From positions 682,001 through 746,000 of the forward strand of contig NZ_CP129212.1 of the NCBI RefSeq assembly GCF_030413175.1: a DNA stretch of 64,000 nucleotides, read 5' to 3'. How positions within the stretch are numbered: the first letter of the stretch is position 1; the number at the start of each line of letters is the position of its first letter. The stretch comes from Bradyrhizobium roseum. GTDB lineage: Bacteria > Pseudomonadota > Alphaproteobacteria > Rhizobiales > Xanthobacteraceae. This document shows, one piece after another, positions 50,638 to 58,360 of this stretch. Position numbers and translations under genes: made by a program. The notes below the pieces were generated by a model. The model was given only the letters and a program-made list of their open reading frames with translations. It searched no databases and was not told the DNA's origin.

Positions 50638-51963
50638 CTACGGACCGAACGACTTCCGCAACAACACCGGATATCTCAGCGCTTCCAGCCCGCCGCGGGC
50701 GGCGTAGTGCACCAGCAGTGCGCCCCATAGCCCGGCATTGCCGAATGATCGCAGCGCAAACCACGCGCCGAGGAAGATCACGAGCGACAGCACCATCAGG
50801 TTGCGCATGTCGCGCGCCCAGGTCGCGCCGATATAGATGCCGTCGAACGCAAACGCGAACACGCCGAGCAGCGGTGCAAAGATTACGAACGGGAGATAAT
50901 AGCGTGCGATGCGACGTACTTCTTCGCTCGCCGCCATCACATCGATGAAAAAAGTCCCGAAAAGCAGGAAACAGGCGGCGACCGCGAGCGCGAAACCAAA
51001 ACCCCACCTCACGATGAGCTTGACGGCGCCGGCAAAGGCATCCCTGTCGCGCGCGCCGTAGGCACGGCCGCAGAGCTGCTCGGCGGCGTTGGCGAGACCA
51101 TCGAGGAAAAAGGCGCTGATCAGCAGGAAATTGTTGAGCACCGCGTTGGCGGCGAGCGTCACGTCGCCGGCGCGGGCACCTTGAGCGGTAAAGAACAAAA
51201 AGGCCGCGATCAGCGACGCGGTGCGGATCATGATGTCGCGGTTGACCGCGAGCATGCGCATCAGCTTGGCGCGGTCGAACAGCAATGCGCGGGAAGCCGC
51301 GAACTGCCCGTTCGAAAGGTGGCGTGCGATCAGCAGTCCAAGGACGAGGCCGGCGGCTTCAGCAATCAGCGCGGCGATGGCGGCGCCGGCGATGCCGAAA
51401 TCGAACACCAGCACCAGCAGAACGGTCGCCGCCATGTTGATGAGGTTGATGGTGACCTGAGTGCCCAGCGCCAGTCTGGCGCGGGCCTGTCCGATCAGCC
51501 AGCCCAGCACGACATAGTTGCCCAGCGCCAGCGGCGAGGACCAGATCCGGATCACGAAATACGTCTTTGCCGCGCGCGTGACGCCATCGCTGCCGCCCAT
51601 CGCGTTGAGCAGAACCGTGGCGAGCGGGATCTGCAGGACGATCAGCGCAGCCCCAACCAGCGCTGCGACGATAAGCCCACGCAACAGGATAGCGCGCAAT
51701 TCATTCGTCTCGCCGGCGCCGAGCGATTGCGCGGTGAAGGCGACCGTGCTCATCCGCAAGAATCCGAACAGCCAGAACATGCAGTCGAACAACACGGAGG
51801 CCATGGCGACGCCGCCCAGCAGCGTGGCGTCGCCGAGCCGGCCGATCGCCGTGGTCGAGACGATGCCGATCAGGGGCGTCGTCAGGTTCGCGACCATCGC
51901 GGGACCGGCGATGGCGAACACCTGCGCGGTCGTGACTTTGGACGGCGTTACGGGAGAGTGCAT
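50638..51963 (-). CDS. MATE family efflux transporter
   Basis: A 441-residue inner-membrane antiporter with about twelve helices. Twin halves start near AIAGPAMVANLTTPLIG and ARAGDVTLAANAVLNNF, both typical of the MATE (NorM/DinF) family. It likely expels cationic compounds in exchange for H+ or Na+. Substrate unknown. The gene is convergent with pyrD (6-base gap) and starts 2 bases after the MBL hydrolase stop region (51966) on the opposite side of its own start, so both minus-strand genes may be separate units. Confidence 0.92.
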   Translation of the reverse strand: MHSPVTPSKVTTAQVFAIAGPAMVANLTTPLIGIVSTTAIGRLGDATLLGGVAMASVLFDCMFWLFGFLRMSTVAFTAQSLGAGETNELRAILLRGLIVAALVGAALIVLQIPLATVLLNAMGGSDGVTRAAKTYFVIRIWSSPLALGNYVVLGWLIGQARARLALGTQVTINLINMAATVLLVLVFDFGIAGAAIAALIAEAAGLVLGLLIARHLSNGQFAASRALLFDRAKLMRMLAVNRDIMIRTASLIAAFLFFTAQGARAGDVTLAANAVLNNFLLISAFFLDGLANAAEQLCGRAYGARDRDAFAGAVKLIVRWGFGFALAVAACFLLFGTFFIDVMAASEEVRRIARYYLPFVIFAPLLGVFAFAFDGIYIGATWARDMRNLMVLSLVIFLGAWFALRSFGNAGLWGALLVHYAARGGLEALRYPVLLRKSFGP

Positions 51964-51965
51964 GC

Positions 51966-52700
51966 CTACAACTCGACGGCCATGCCGTCATGGGCCGCGA
52001 GATAGGGCAGTTCGCCGACGCGAGCGAGCATGTCCTCGCTCATATGCGTCAGTACCAGCCGCTTAGCGTTGATCTCAGGCAAGCGCGCTTCCAGCGTCTT
52101 CAGGCTGAGATGGTTCTTGACGATCTTGTCATAGTAATACGCCTCGGCAATGAACAGGTCCGCGCCGCGCGCCGCCGGGATCAGCGTGTCCGTCCACTCG
52201 GTATCGGCGCTGTAGGTAATGACGCGGCCCTCCGCCTCGATGCGATAGGCCAGGAACGGTCCGCCGGATTCGCCGTGGACCACCGGATAGGGCGTCACCT
52301 TGACCTCGCCAAAAATCCTGCTGTGCTCGGGTTCGAGCGCGACGACCGAAAGATCGAAGCGCGGCTTTGTTTTGGAGGAATGCTCGAACAGCGTTTCCAT
52401 CAGCGCGGCGAGCTTGGTCTCGATGCCCTGCGGGCCGGCAATCACAAGCGGACGGGCGCGCCGTGTGAATTGCGCGTCCAGCAGCAGGAATGGCAGTCCG
52501 CCAAAATGGTCGCCGTGGAAATGCGTGATCAGGACCAGGTCGATGCTCTCGCGCGCGATGCCGAGCCGCTTCAGCGCCGGCAGCGACGACGCCCCGCAAT
52601 CGATCAGGAAATTGACGTGGTTGCCCGTGACATGGAAGCAGGTGTTGAACCTGCCTCCGGAACCGAACGCGTCGCCGCAGCCGACAAATCGCAATTGCAT
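51966..52700 (-). CDS. MBL-fold metallohydrolase (RNase Z-like)
   Basis: A 244-residue beta-lactamase-fold hydrolase. The metal motif HFHGDH places H60, H62, D64 and H65. Further ligands follow in VVHGESGG, SADTEW and LTHMSE. The pattern is close to RNase Z-type and phosphodiesterase-like MBL proteins, but length and the missing flexible arm leave substrate uncertain. It precedes the MATE gene on the minus strand and follows a DUF6460-like gene by 24 bases, so the three may share a transcript. Confidence 0.85.
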   Translation of the reverse strand: MQLRFVGCGDAFGSGGRFNTCFHVTGNHVNFLIDCGASSLPALKRLGIARESIDLVLITHFHGDHFGGLPFLLLDAQFTRRARPLVIAGPQGIETKLAALMETLFEHSSKTKPRFDLSVVALEPEHSRIFGEVKVTPYPVVHGESGGPFLAYRIEAEGRVITYSADTEWTDTLIPAARGADLFIAEAYYYDKIVKNHLSLKTLEARLPEINAKRLVLTHMSEDMLARVGELPYLAAHDGMAVEL

Positions 52701-52724
52701 CGGCTGCAGCCTTGCCGGTCCGAC

Positions 52725-53027
52725 CTATCGCCCGCGCGGTGTGCCGAACAGCCGCGATAGCAGCCAGATCGGGATCACGATCACGGCGCCGAGCAGGAAG
52801 TAGCGCCACAGCCAGTTGACCGCGTCGAAGCCGAGATCCCACAGCCGCTGGAACAGCATGCGGATGCTGATGAGGATGTTCCAGGGGTCGAAGCCGATGG
52901 CGGCGAGCACCACGCCGACCAGAATCGACAGCATGATCAGCCGGAACGCGACCGACAGCGGCGAGCCGCCGAGGAATCGGTACAAGCCGTCATTGCTGGC
53001 CGGCAGGTCTCGTACGTCGTTCGGCAT
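52725..53027 (-). CDS. DUF6460-type small membrane protein
   Basis: A 100-residue protein with two hydrophobic helices, about residues 30-48 (FRLIMLSILVGVVLAAIGF) and 77-93 (YFLLGAVIVIPIWLLSRL). Function is unknown. ATG at 53027 has a strong GGGAGAAA site and gives MPNDVRDLPASNDGLYRFLGG split by a short linker; an earlier start at 53054 is possible. It sits between the ligase gene and the MBL gene, all on the minus strand. Confidence 0.78.
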   Translation of the reverse strand: MPNDVRDLPASNDGLYRFLGGSPLSVAFRLIMLSILVGVVLAAIGFDPWNILISIRMLFQRLWDLGFDAVNWLWRYFLLGAVIVIPIWLLSRLFGTPRGR

Positions 53028-53127
53028 CGGTTTCTCCCGCGGAATGGTCCGCAACAGTATAGAGCACGGCGAGGCAAATGGGGAACCCGCGTCTCGCCGT
53101 CAATGGCTGCCATGCGACAGCGGAACG

Positions 53128-54780
53128 TTAATTTGCCGTCACGTCTTTCAGCATCCGTTCCAGCGTCTCCAGCCGGTCGGCCTCGCGCGGTGGCTTGTCC
53201 CAGCGCAGCCGGCTGATGCGGGGAAACCGCATCGCGACGCCGGATTTGTGCCGCGGCGAGCGCGCCAGCCCCTCGAACGCCACTTCCAGCACCAGCCCCT
53301 GCTCCGGCTCGTGCACGACATGGCGGACCGGACCGAACTTTTCGGTCGTGTTGCGGCGGACGAAACGGTCGATCTGCAGCAGTTCCTCATCGGTGAAGCC
53401 GAAATAAGCCTTGCCCACCGGCACCAGCTGCTCGCCGTCCTCGCCCGAAGTCCAGACGCCAAACGTGTAGTCGGAATAGTAGGACGAGCGCTTGCCATGG
53501 CCGCGCTGCGCATACATCAGGACGGCGTCGATGATGTGCGGATCGCGCTTCCATTTCCACCACTGGCCCTTCGGCCGCCCTGGCAAATAGGGCGCGTCGC
53601 GCCGCTTCAGCATCACGCCTTCCACGGCTTCAGCATCTTCGCCCGCGCCGGCGCTTGCGGGATCGGCCCGCGCGGCCATCAGCGCCTCCCAGCTTTCGAA
53701 GGCGATCGTCGGCGACAGGTCGATACGCGGGTCATCCAGCTTCTTGATGAATTTATCGAGATGCGCGCGGCGCTCGGCGAACGGCAGTTCGCGCAAATCG
53801 TTCTCATCGTCTCCGAGCAGATCGTAGGCGCGCAGGTGAATCGGGAATTCCTTGATCAGCTTTGGCGAAACGGCTTTCCGGTTCAGCCGCTGCTGCAGCA
53901 CGTTGAAGGTCTGGACCCGGCCCTCGCGCAACACCAGCAGTTCACCGTCGATGGCGCCGGGCAGACGGAGCGAGGGGACCAGGTCGGGAAAGCTTTTGGT
54001 AATGTCCTCGCCGGTGCGTGAGTAGAGCCGTGCCTGCATGTGCCCGCTTTCGTCGCGGCCCGAGACAGCCTGCACGCGAATGCCGTCCCATTTCCATTCA
54101 GCGACGAAGTCCGCGGGATCGAGACTGGCAAAGTCCGTATCCTCGATCGCATGTGCCAGCATCACCGGGCGGAACGGCGCTGGATCGAGGTTGACCGGCT
54201 TTTCACCGCGGCCTTCCAGCCAGGCGAACAGGTCGAGATAGGGCGGGGCAAGTCCGGGCCAGATCAGTTCGACGTCGTGAGGGTCCTTGTCGCTGAGGGC
54301 GGCCGCCGCGGTCTTCGCCAGCCGCGCCGAAATCCCGATTCGCATCGCGCCCGTGACGAGTTTCAGCAGCGCCCAGCGGCCGGTCTCGTCGAGTTCGTCG
54401 AGCCAGCGCGCGAGCTGTTTTGGCAGTTCGGTCTTGCCGAGGGTGCGCAGCGTGGTGACGACCTCGGAGAGGGTGGGGGGAGGCCGGTTGTTGTGGCCGG
54501 GCAGCGGGGCTTTAGGCCACATCAGCGCGACCGTCTCCGAGAGGTCGCCGACATAGTCGTACGACAGCCCGAACAGTACGGGGTCGGTACGATCCATGAT
54601 CAGATCGCGGATCAGCCCCGGCTTGGCGTGCTTGAACGACAGCGCGCCGGTCAGCGCGGCGAGCGCGTAGCCGCGGTCGGGATCGGGTGTGTCATGCAGG
54701 TAGGCCGTAAGCAGCCGCAGCTTGTTGTTGCGGCCGGGCTCGTAGGCGAGGCGGTCGAGCAGGTCGGCGAAACGGTTCAT
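53128..54780 (-). CDS. ATP-dependent DNA ligase of the ligase-associated repair cluster
   Basis: A 550-residue ligase. The adenylation motif K-x-D-G is EWKWDG with Lys230, Asp232 and Gly233. Later motifs include IDGELLVLREG (motif III-like), GVMLKRRDAPYLPGR (IV region) and WWKWKRD (V). The N-terminal DNA-binding domain is present, and no polymerase or nuclease domain is fused, unlike LigD. The family is the type known from Pseudomonas putida PP_1105. Its start overlaps the exonuclease stop by 4 bases. Together with the helicase and PdeM genes 3.5-8 kb away it makes the four-gene repair set. Confidence 0.9.
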   Translation of the reverse strand: MNRFADLLDRLAYEPGRNNKLRLLTAYLHDTPDPDRGYALAALTGALSFKHAKPGLIRDLIMDRTDPVLFGLSYDYVGDLSETVALMWPKAPLPGHNNRPPPTLSEVVTTLRTLGKTELPKQLARWLDELDETGRWALLKLVTGAMRIGISARLAKTAAAALSDKDPHDVELIWPGLAPPYLDLFAWLEGRGEKPVNLDPAPFRPVMLAHAIEDTDFASLDPADFVAEWKWDGIRVQAVSGRDESGHMQARLYSRTGEDITKSFPDLVPSLRLPGAIDGELLVLREGRVQTFNVLQQRLNRKAVSPKLIKEFPIHLRAYDLLGDDENDLRELPFAERRAHLDKFIKKLDDPRIDLSPTIAFESWEALMAARADPASAGAGEDAEAVEGVMLKRRDAPYLPGRPKGQWWKWKRDPHIIDAVLMYAQRGHGKRSSYYSDYTFGVWTSGEDGEQLVPVGKAYFGFTDEELLQIDRFVRRNTTEKFGPVRHVVHEPEQGLVLEVAFEGLARSPRHKSGVAMRFPRISRLRWDKPPREADRLETLERMLKDVTAN

Positions 54781-55814
54781 GCCTCGGCCTCGTCGGCCAC
54801 TGCCGGCTCGTGCTCTTCCTCATCGCCATAGCCGACCAGGTCGAGCGGCTGTGCAGCAAGCCCGCGCGACTTGCACCAGTGCACCAGCGCGTCTTCCTGC
54901 CCGTGCGTGACCCAGACCTCGCCGGCGCCCGTGGCCGCGATGGTGGCGGTCAGGCCGTCCCAGTCGGCGTGGTCGGAGATCACCAACGGCAGCTCGATGC
55001 CGCGCTGCCGGGCGCGCGCCCGTACCCGCATCCAGCCCGAGGCGAATGCCGTGACCGGATCGGGGAAGCGCCGCGTCCAGACATCAGATGTGGCCGAGGG
55101 CGGCGCCAGCGTGATGGTGCCGGCGAGATCGGCCTTCTTCACGCCTTTCACGGCGCGCAGCTCGCCGAGCGCGATGCCGCGGCTTTCATAGTAATACGTG
55201 ATCTTTTCCATCGCGCCATGCAGATAGATTGGGGCGTCATGGCCGGCCTCGCGCAGTAGCGCGATCACGCGCTGCGCCTTGCCGAGCGAATAGGCGCCGA
55301 CCAGATGCGCGCGCTCCGGAAACAGCGCCACCGATGCCAGCAGCTTCCTCACCTCATCCGCCGCATCGCCGTGACGGAACACCGGCAGGCCGAACGTCGC
55401 TTCTGTAATGAAGACGTCGCAGGGTACCACTTCGAACGGCGTGCAGGTCGGATCTTTGGCATCCTTGTAATCACCGGAGGCGACGATGCAGGTGTCCTCG
55501 CAGGTCACGGCGACCTGCGCGGAGCCCAGTACATGGCCGGCCGGATGGAATTTGATCCTGACGTCGCCGAGCGTCATTTCCTCGCCGTAGCGGATAGCCT
55601 GTGTCGTTCGCGCAAAATTGTCGCCGTAGCGCAGCCGCATCATGTCGAGCGTTTCCTGCGTGGCGAGTACGGCGCCATGGCCCGGCCGGGCGTGATCGGA
55701 ATGGCCGTGCGTGATCACGGCGCGCTCCACCGGGCGCACCGGGTCGATATGAAAGCCGCCGGGCTTGCAGCACAGGCCGGCGGGAACGGGCATCAGGATG
55801 TCTTGCGGGCGCAT
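54777..55814 (-). CDS. Ligase-associated DNA exonuclease (MBL/beta-CASP)
   Basis: A 345-residue metallo-beta-lactamase/beta-CASP nuclease of the Artemis/SNM1-like class. Metal motif is THGHSDHA with H36, H38, D40 and H41. Further ligands lie in PAGHVLGSAQ, ASGDYKD and the beta-CASP region (YSLGKAQR, HGAMEKITYY, ISDHADWDGL). It probably trims DNA ends before ligation. It is cotranscribed with the ligase (ATGA overlap). ATG at 55814 gives MRPQDILMPVPAGL. The acidic C-terminus is ordinary for the group. Confidence 0.9.
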   Translation of the reverse strand: MRPQDILMPVPAGLCCKPGGFHIDPVRPVERAVITHGHSDHARPGHGAVLATQETLDMMRLRYGDNFARTTQAIRYGEEMTLGDVRIKFHPAGHVLGSAQVAVTCEDTCIVASGDYKDAKDPTCTPFEVVPCDVFITEATFGLPVFRHGDAADEVRKLLASVALFPERAHLVGAYSLGKAQRVIALLREAGHDAPIYLHGAMEKITYYYESRGIALGELRAVKGVKKADLAGTITLAPPSATSDVWTRRFPDPVTAFASGWMRVRARARQRGIELPLVISDHADWDGLTATIAATGAGEVWVTHGQEDALVHWCKSRGLAAQPLDLVGYGDEEEHEPAVADEAEA

Positions 55815-55909
55815 GCGGCGTTATATAGGAGGTCTTGCGTCGAATTTTACCCGCCATGCGCCGGCTTGACCCGCGCATCCATCCTGGAACCCATACTTTC
55901 CTGGAAGTC

Positions 55910-56836
55910 ATGCCCTCGCGCCTGTTTCTCTCCTCCGGCGATCTGATGGCCGACCGCCGCTTCGATTTCGCGCGCGATCTGCAATTGAAGGGCGATCTGG
56001 CGGCCGCGGCCGATCTGCTGCTGCAGGCGATCGAGCTGGCGCCGAATTTCACGTCGGCCTGGTTCACGCTCGGCGGCATCCGCGAAGAACTCGGCGAGCA
56101 TGATGCCGCCGTCGTGGCCTATCAAAAGGCGCAGGCCAGCGATCCCGGCGACCGCCACGGCGCCGGGCTTCGCTTGATGCGGCTTGGCGCCGAGCCGGTG
56201 TCCGGCATGCCGCAGGCCTATGTGCAGACATTGTTCGATCAGTACGCGCCGCGGTTCGAAGCCTCCCTGGTGGGCGATCTCGGCTACCGCGGCCCGGCGC
56301 TGCTGTTCAAGGCGGTGCTGTCGGTGCGATCGGCGGCCCGCAGGCCGGCGCTCTTTGATCGAGCCATCGATCTTGGCTGCGGAACCGGGCTTGCCGCAGC
56401 GGCCTTCGCCCGCACGGTCGATCATTTCATCGGCGTCGACCTCTCGCCGCGCATGATCGAGCGGGCGCGGGCCACTTCGCTCTATGCGGAACTCGAGGTC
56501 GCCGACATGCTGCAAGGCCTGCGCGCGCGGCCGGACGCCAGTGTCGACCTCATTCTGGCCGCGGACGCCGTGGTGTACGTCGCCGAACTCGCGCCTGTCG
56601 TCGCAGAGGCCGCCCGTGTGCTGACCGCGGGCGGGCTGTTTGCCTTTACCGCCGAAACCCATGACGGCGAAGGCGTCGTGATCGGCAGCGGGCTGCGCTA
56701 TGCCCACGCCGCGGCTTACGTCCGCGCCACGGTCGAATCCGCCGGCCTCCAATTAGCGCTGCTGGAAAATAGCTCGGCGCGGAACGAGGATAATGCCCCC
56801 GTGCCGGGCTTGGTCGCCGTCGCCGCTAAAACTTGA
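55910..56836 (+). CDS. TPR-containing SAM-dependent methyltransferase
   Basis: A 308-residue protein. The N-terminal 80 residues look like tetratricopeptide helices (DLAAAADLLLQAIELAPNFTSAWF, DAAVVAYQKAQASDPG). The SAM motif I AIDLGCGTGLA appears at about 152. Methylation target is unknown. An open frame extends upstream to 55835, but that part reads into a copy of the family C repeat, so ATG at 55910 is preferred. It lies between the two halves of the ligase-associated repair set, divergent from the exonuclease gene. Confidence 0.85.
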   Translation: MPSRLFLSSGDLMADRRFDFARDLQLKGDLAAAADLLLQAIELAPNFTSAWFTLGGIREELGEHDAAVVAYQKAQASDPGDRHGAGLRLMRLGAEPVSGMPQAYVQTLFDQYAPRFEASLVGDLGYRGPALLFKAVLSVRSAARRPALFDRAIDLGCGTGLAAAAFARTVDHFIGVDLSPRMIERARATSLYAELEVADMLQGLRARPDASVDLILAADAVVYVAELAPVVAEAARVLTAGGLFAFTAETHDGEGVVIGSGLRYAHAAAYVRATVESAGLQLALLENSSARNEDNAPVPGLVAVAAKT

Positions 56837-56941
56837 GTCTAGGCGCTACGCGCCCACCGAATGGCGCATTGCGTGCGGCATGTCAGCTATTGCCAGTGAC
56901 GCCGGAATGCCGGATCAAGACTGCCATAAGGGAGAGATACA

Positions 56942-58171
56942 ATGAACAAGAAGCAGACCCGGCGCGAATTCGGCGCCACCGCGCTCGGCGCCATCCTCGC
57001 ATCGACGCTGCCCGCACCCTTCGTCTGGGCGCAGACAAAGAAATACGATCCGGGCGCCAGCGACACCGAAATCAAGCTTGGGCAGACCGTGCCGCATTCG
57101 GGTCCCGGCTCGCTCTACGGCGTGCTGGGCCGGGTCGGCGAGGCCTATTTCCAGATGCTGAACGAGAAGGGCGGCATCAACGGTCGCAAGGTGAAATTCT
57201 TCTCGATGGACGACGCCTACAGCGCGCCGAAATGCGTCGAGGCGACGCGGCGGCTGGTCGAGCAGGAGGAGGTGCTGGCGCTGTATGGCTCGCTCGGCAC
57301 CGCGCCGCAGACCGCCGTGCACAAATATCTCAATTCGAAGGGCGTGCCGCAGCTGCTGCTCAATACCGGCGCGTCGAAATGGAACGACCCGAAGAACTTC
57401 AAATGGACCATGGCGGGCCTGCCGCTGTATCCGACCGAGGCGCGCATCCTCGCCAAGCACGTGATCGGCGCCAAGCCGAACGCCAAGGTCGGCATCCTCT
57501 ACCAGAACGACGATTTCGGCCGTGACTTCCTCGGCCCCTTCAAGAAGGTGCTGGCCGACGCCGGCGGCACCGCCAAGGTGATTATGGAACAGAGCTATGA
57601 TTTGACCGAGCCGACGGTCGATTCACAGCTCATCAACCTCTCCAAATCCGGCGCGGATGTGTTCTACAACATCTCGACCGGCAAGGCGTCGTCGCAGTCG
57701 ATCCGCAAGGTGGCGGAACTCGGCTGGAAGCCGCTGCATTTGCTGTCCGCGGGATCGACCGGGCGTTCGATCCTCAGCGCGGCCGGCCTCGAGAACTGCA
57801 CCGGTATCGTTGCCATCCGGTACGCCAAGGAAGTCGGCGTGCCGCGCTTCGAGAAGGATCCGGACGTGATGGCGTTCGAGGAACTGCGCAAGAAATATCT
57901 GCCCACGGTCGATCCGGACAACACCATCGCCTTCGCCGGCTATGGCCAGGTCGCGTCGATGGCGGAAATCCTGCGCCGCTGCGGTGACGAACTCACCCGC
58001 GCCAACGTGCTCAAGCACGCCACGACGCTGGCGGGCTTCCACTCGCCGTATTTCCTCGACGGCGTCAATTTCAGCTACACGCCCGACGACTACACGCCGA
58101 TGAAGACGCTCTACATCTCGGAGTTCAACGGCAAGGATTGGGATATTTCGGACAAGCCGGTGACGGAGTAG
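56942..58171 (+). CDS. ABC transporter substrate-binding protein (branched-chain amino acid type), orphan
   Basis: A 409-residue periplasmic receptor. A twin-arginine signal TRREFGATALGA is at the N-terminus, with cleavage near FVWAQ (about residue 32). The mature part has IKLGQTVPHSGPGS, GEAYFQMLNEKGGINGRKV, and a C-terminal YTPDDYTPMKTLYI. No permease or ATPase gene is adjacent, so it must pair with components elsewhere, or act as a sensor. ATG follows GGGAGAGA. It stands between repair genes without apparent functional link. Confidence 0.88.
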   Translation: MNKKQTRREFGATALGAILASTLPAPFVWAQTKKYDPGASDTEIKLGQTVPHSGPGSLYGVLGRVGEAYFQMLNEKGGINGRKVKFFSMDDAYSAPKCVEATRRLVEQEEVLALYGSLGTAPQTAVHKYLNSKGVPQLLLNTGASKWNDPKNFKWTMAGLPLYPTEARILAKHVIGAKPNAKVGILYQNDDFGRDFLGPFKKVLADAGGTAKVIMEQSYDLTEPTVDSQLINLSKSGADVFYNISTGKASSQSIRKVAELGWKPLHLLSAGSTGRSILSAAGLENCTGIVAIRYAKEVGVPRFEKDPDVMAFEELRKKYLPTVDPDNTIAFAGYGQVASMAEILRRCGDELTRANVLKHATTLAGFHSPYFLDGVNFSYTPDDYTPMKTLYISEFNGKDWDISDKPVTE

Positions 58172-58179
58172 GAGACGCT

Positions 58180-58320
58180 CCCTCTCCCCGTTCTTCACGG
58201 GGAAGAGGGCAGGGGTGAGGGGCTCTCTCAACGCGCTGGGTTCGCCGAGAGAGCCCGTCGCCCGGATTGCTTCGCCATCCGACCTTTCCCCGCAACGAGC
58301 GGGGCGAGGTGACTTCCGAG
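58180..58320. repeat. Hairpin-rich intergenic repeat, family F
   Basis: The gap between the receptor gene and the helicase gene holds a 12-bp-scale hairpin (CCCTCTCCCCGT/ACGGGGAAGAGGG with a bulge, 58180-58209), then a 9-bp stem GGCTCTCTC/GAGAGAGCC (58221-58255), and further GC inverted stretches to 58320. The first may terminate the receptor transcript. Helicase expression would then start in the remaining 40 bases or inside the repeat. Confidence 0.65.
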
Positions 58321-58360
58321 GCCCCTCGACGAACCCACCCTGACGGCTTACCTCTGCTCC

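Noticed and set aside
55835..55909. Earlier start for the TPR-methyltransferase
   Set aside because: The added 25 residues come from a fragment of repeat family C and have no coding logic; the ATG at 55910 begins the plausible protein.
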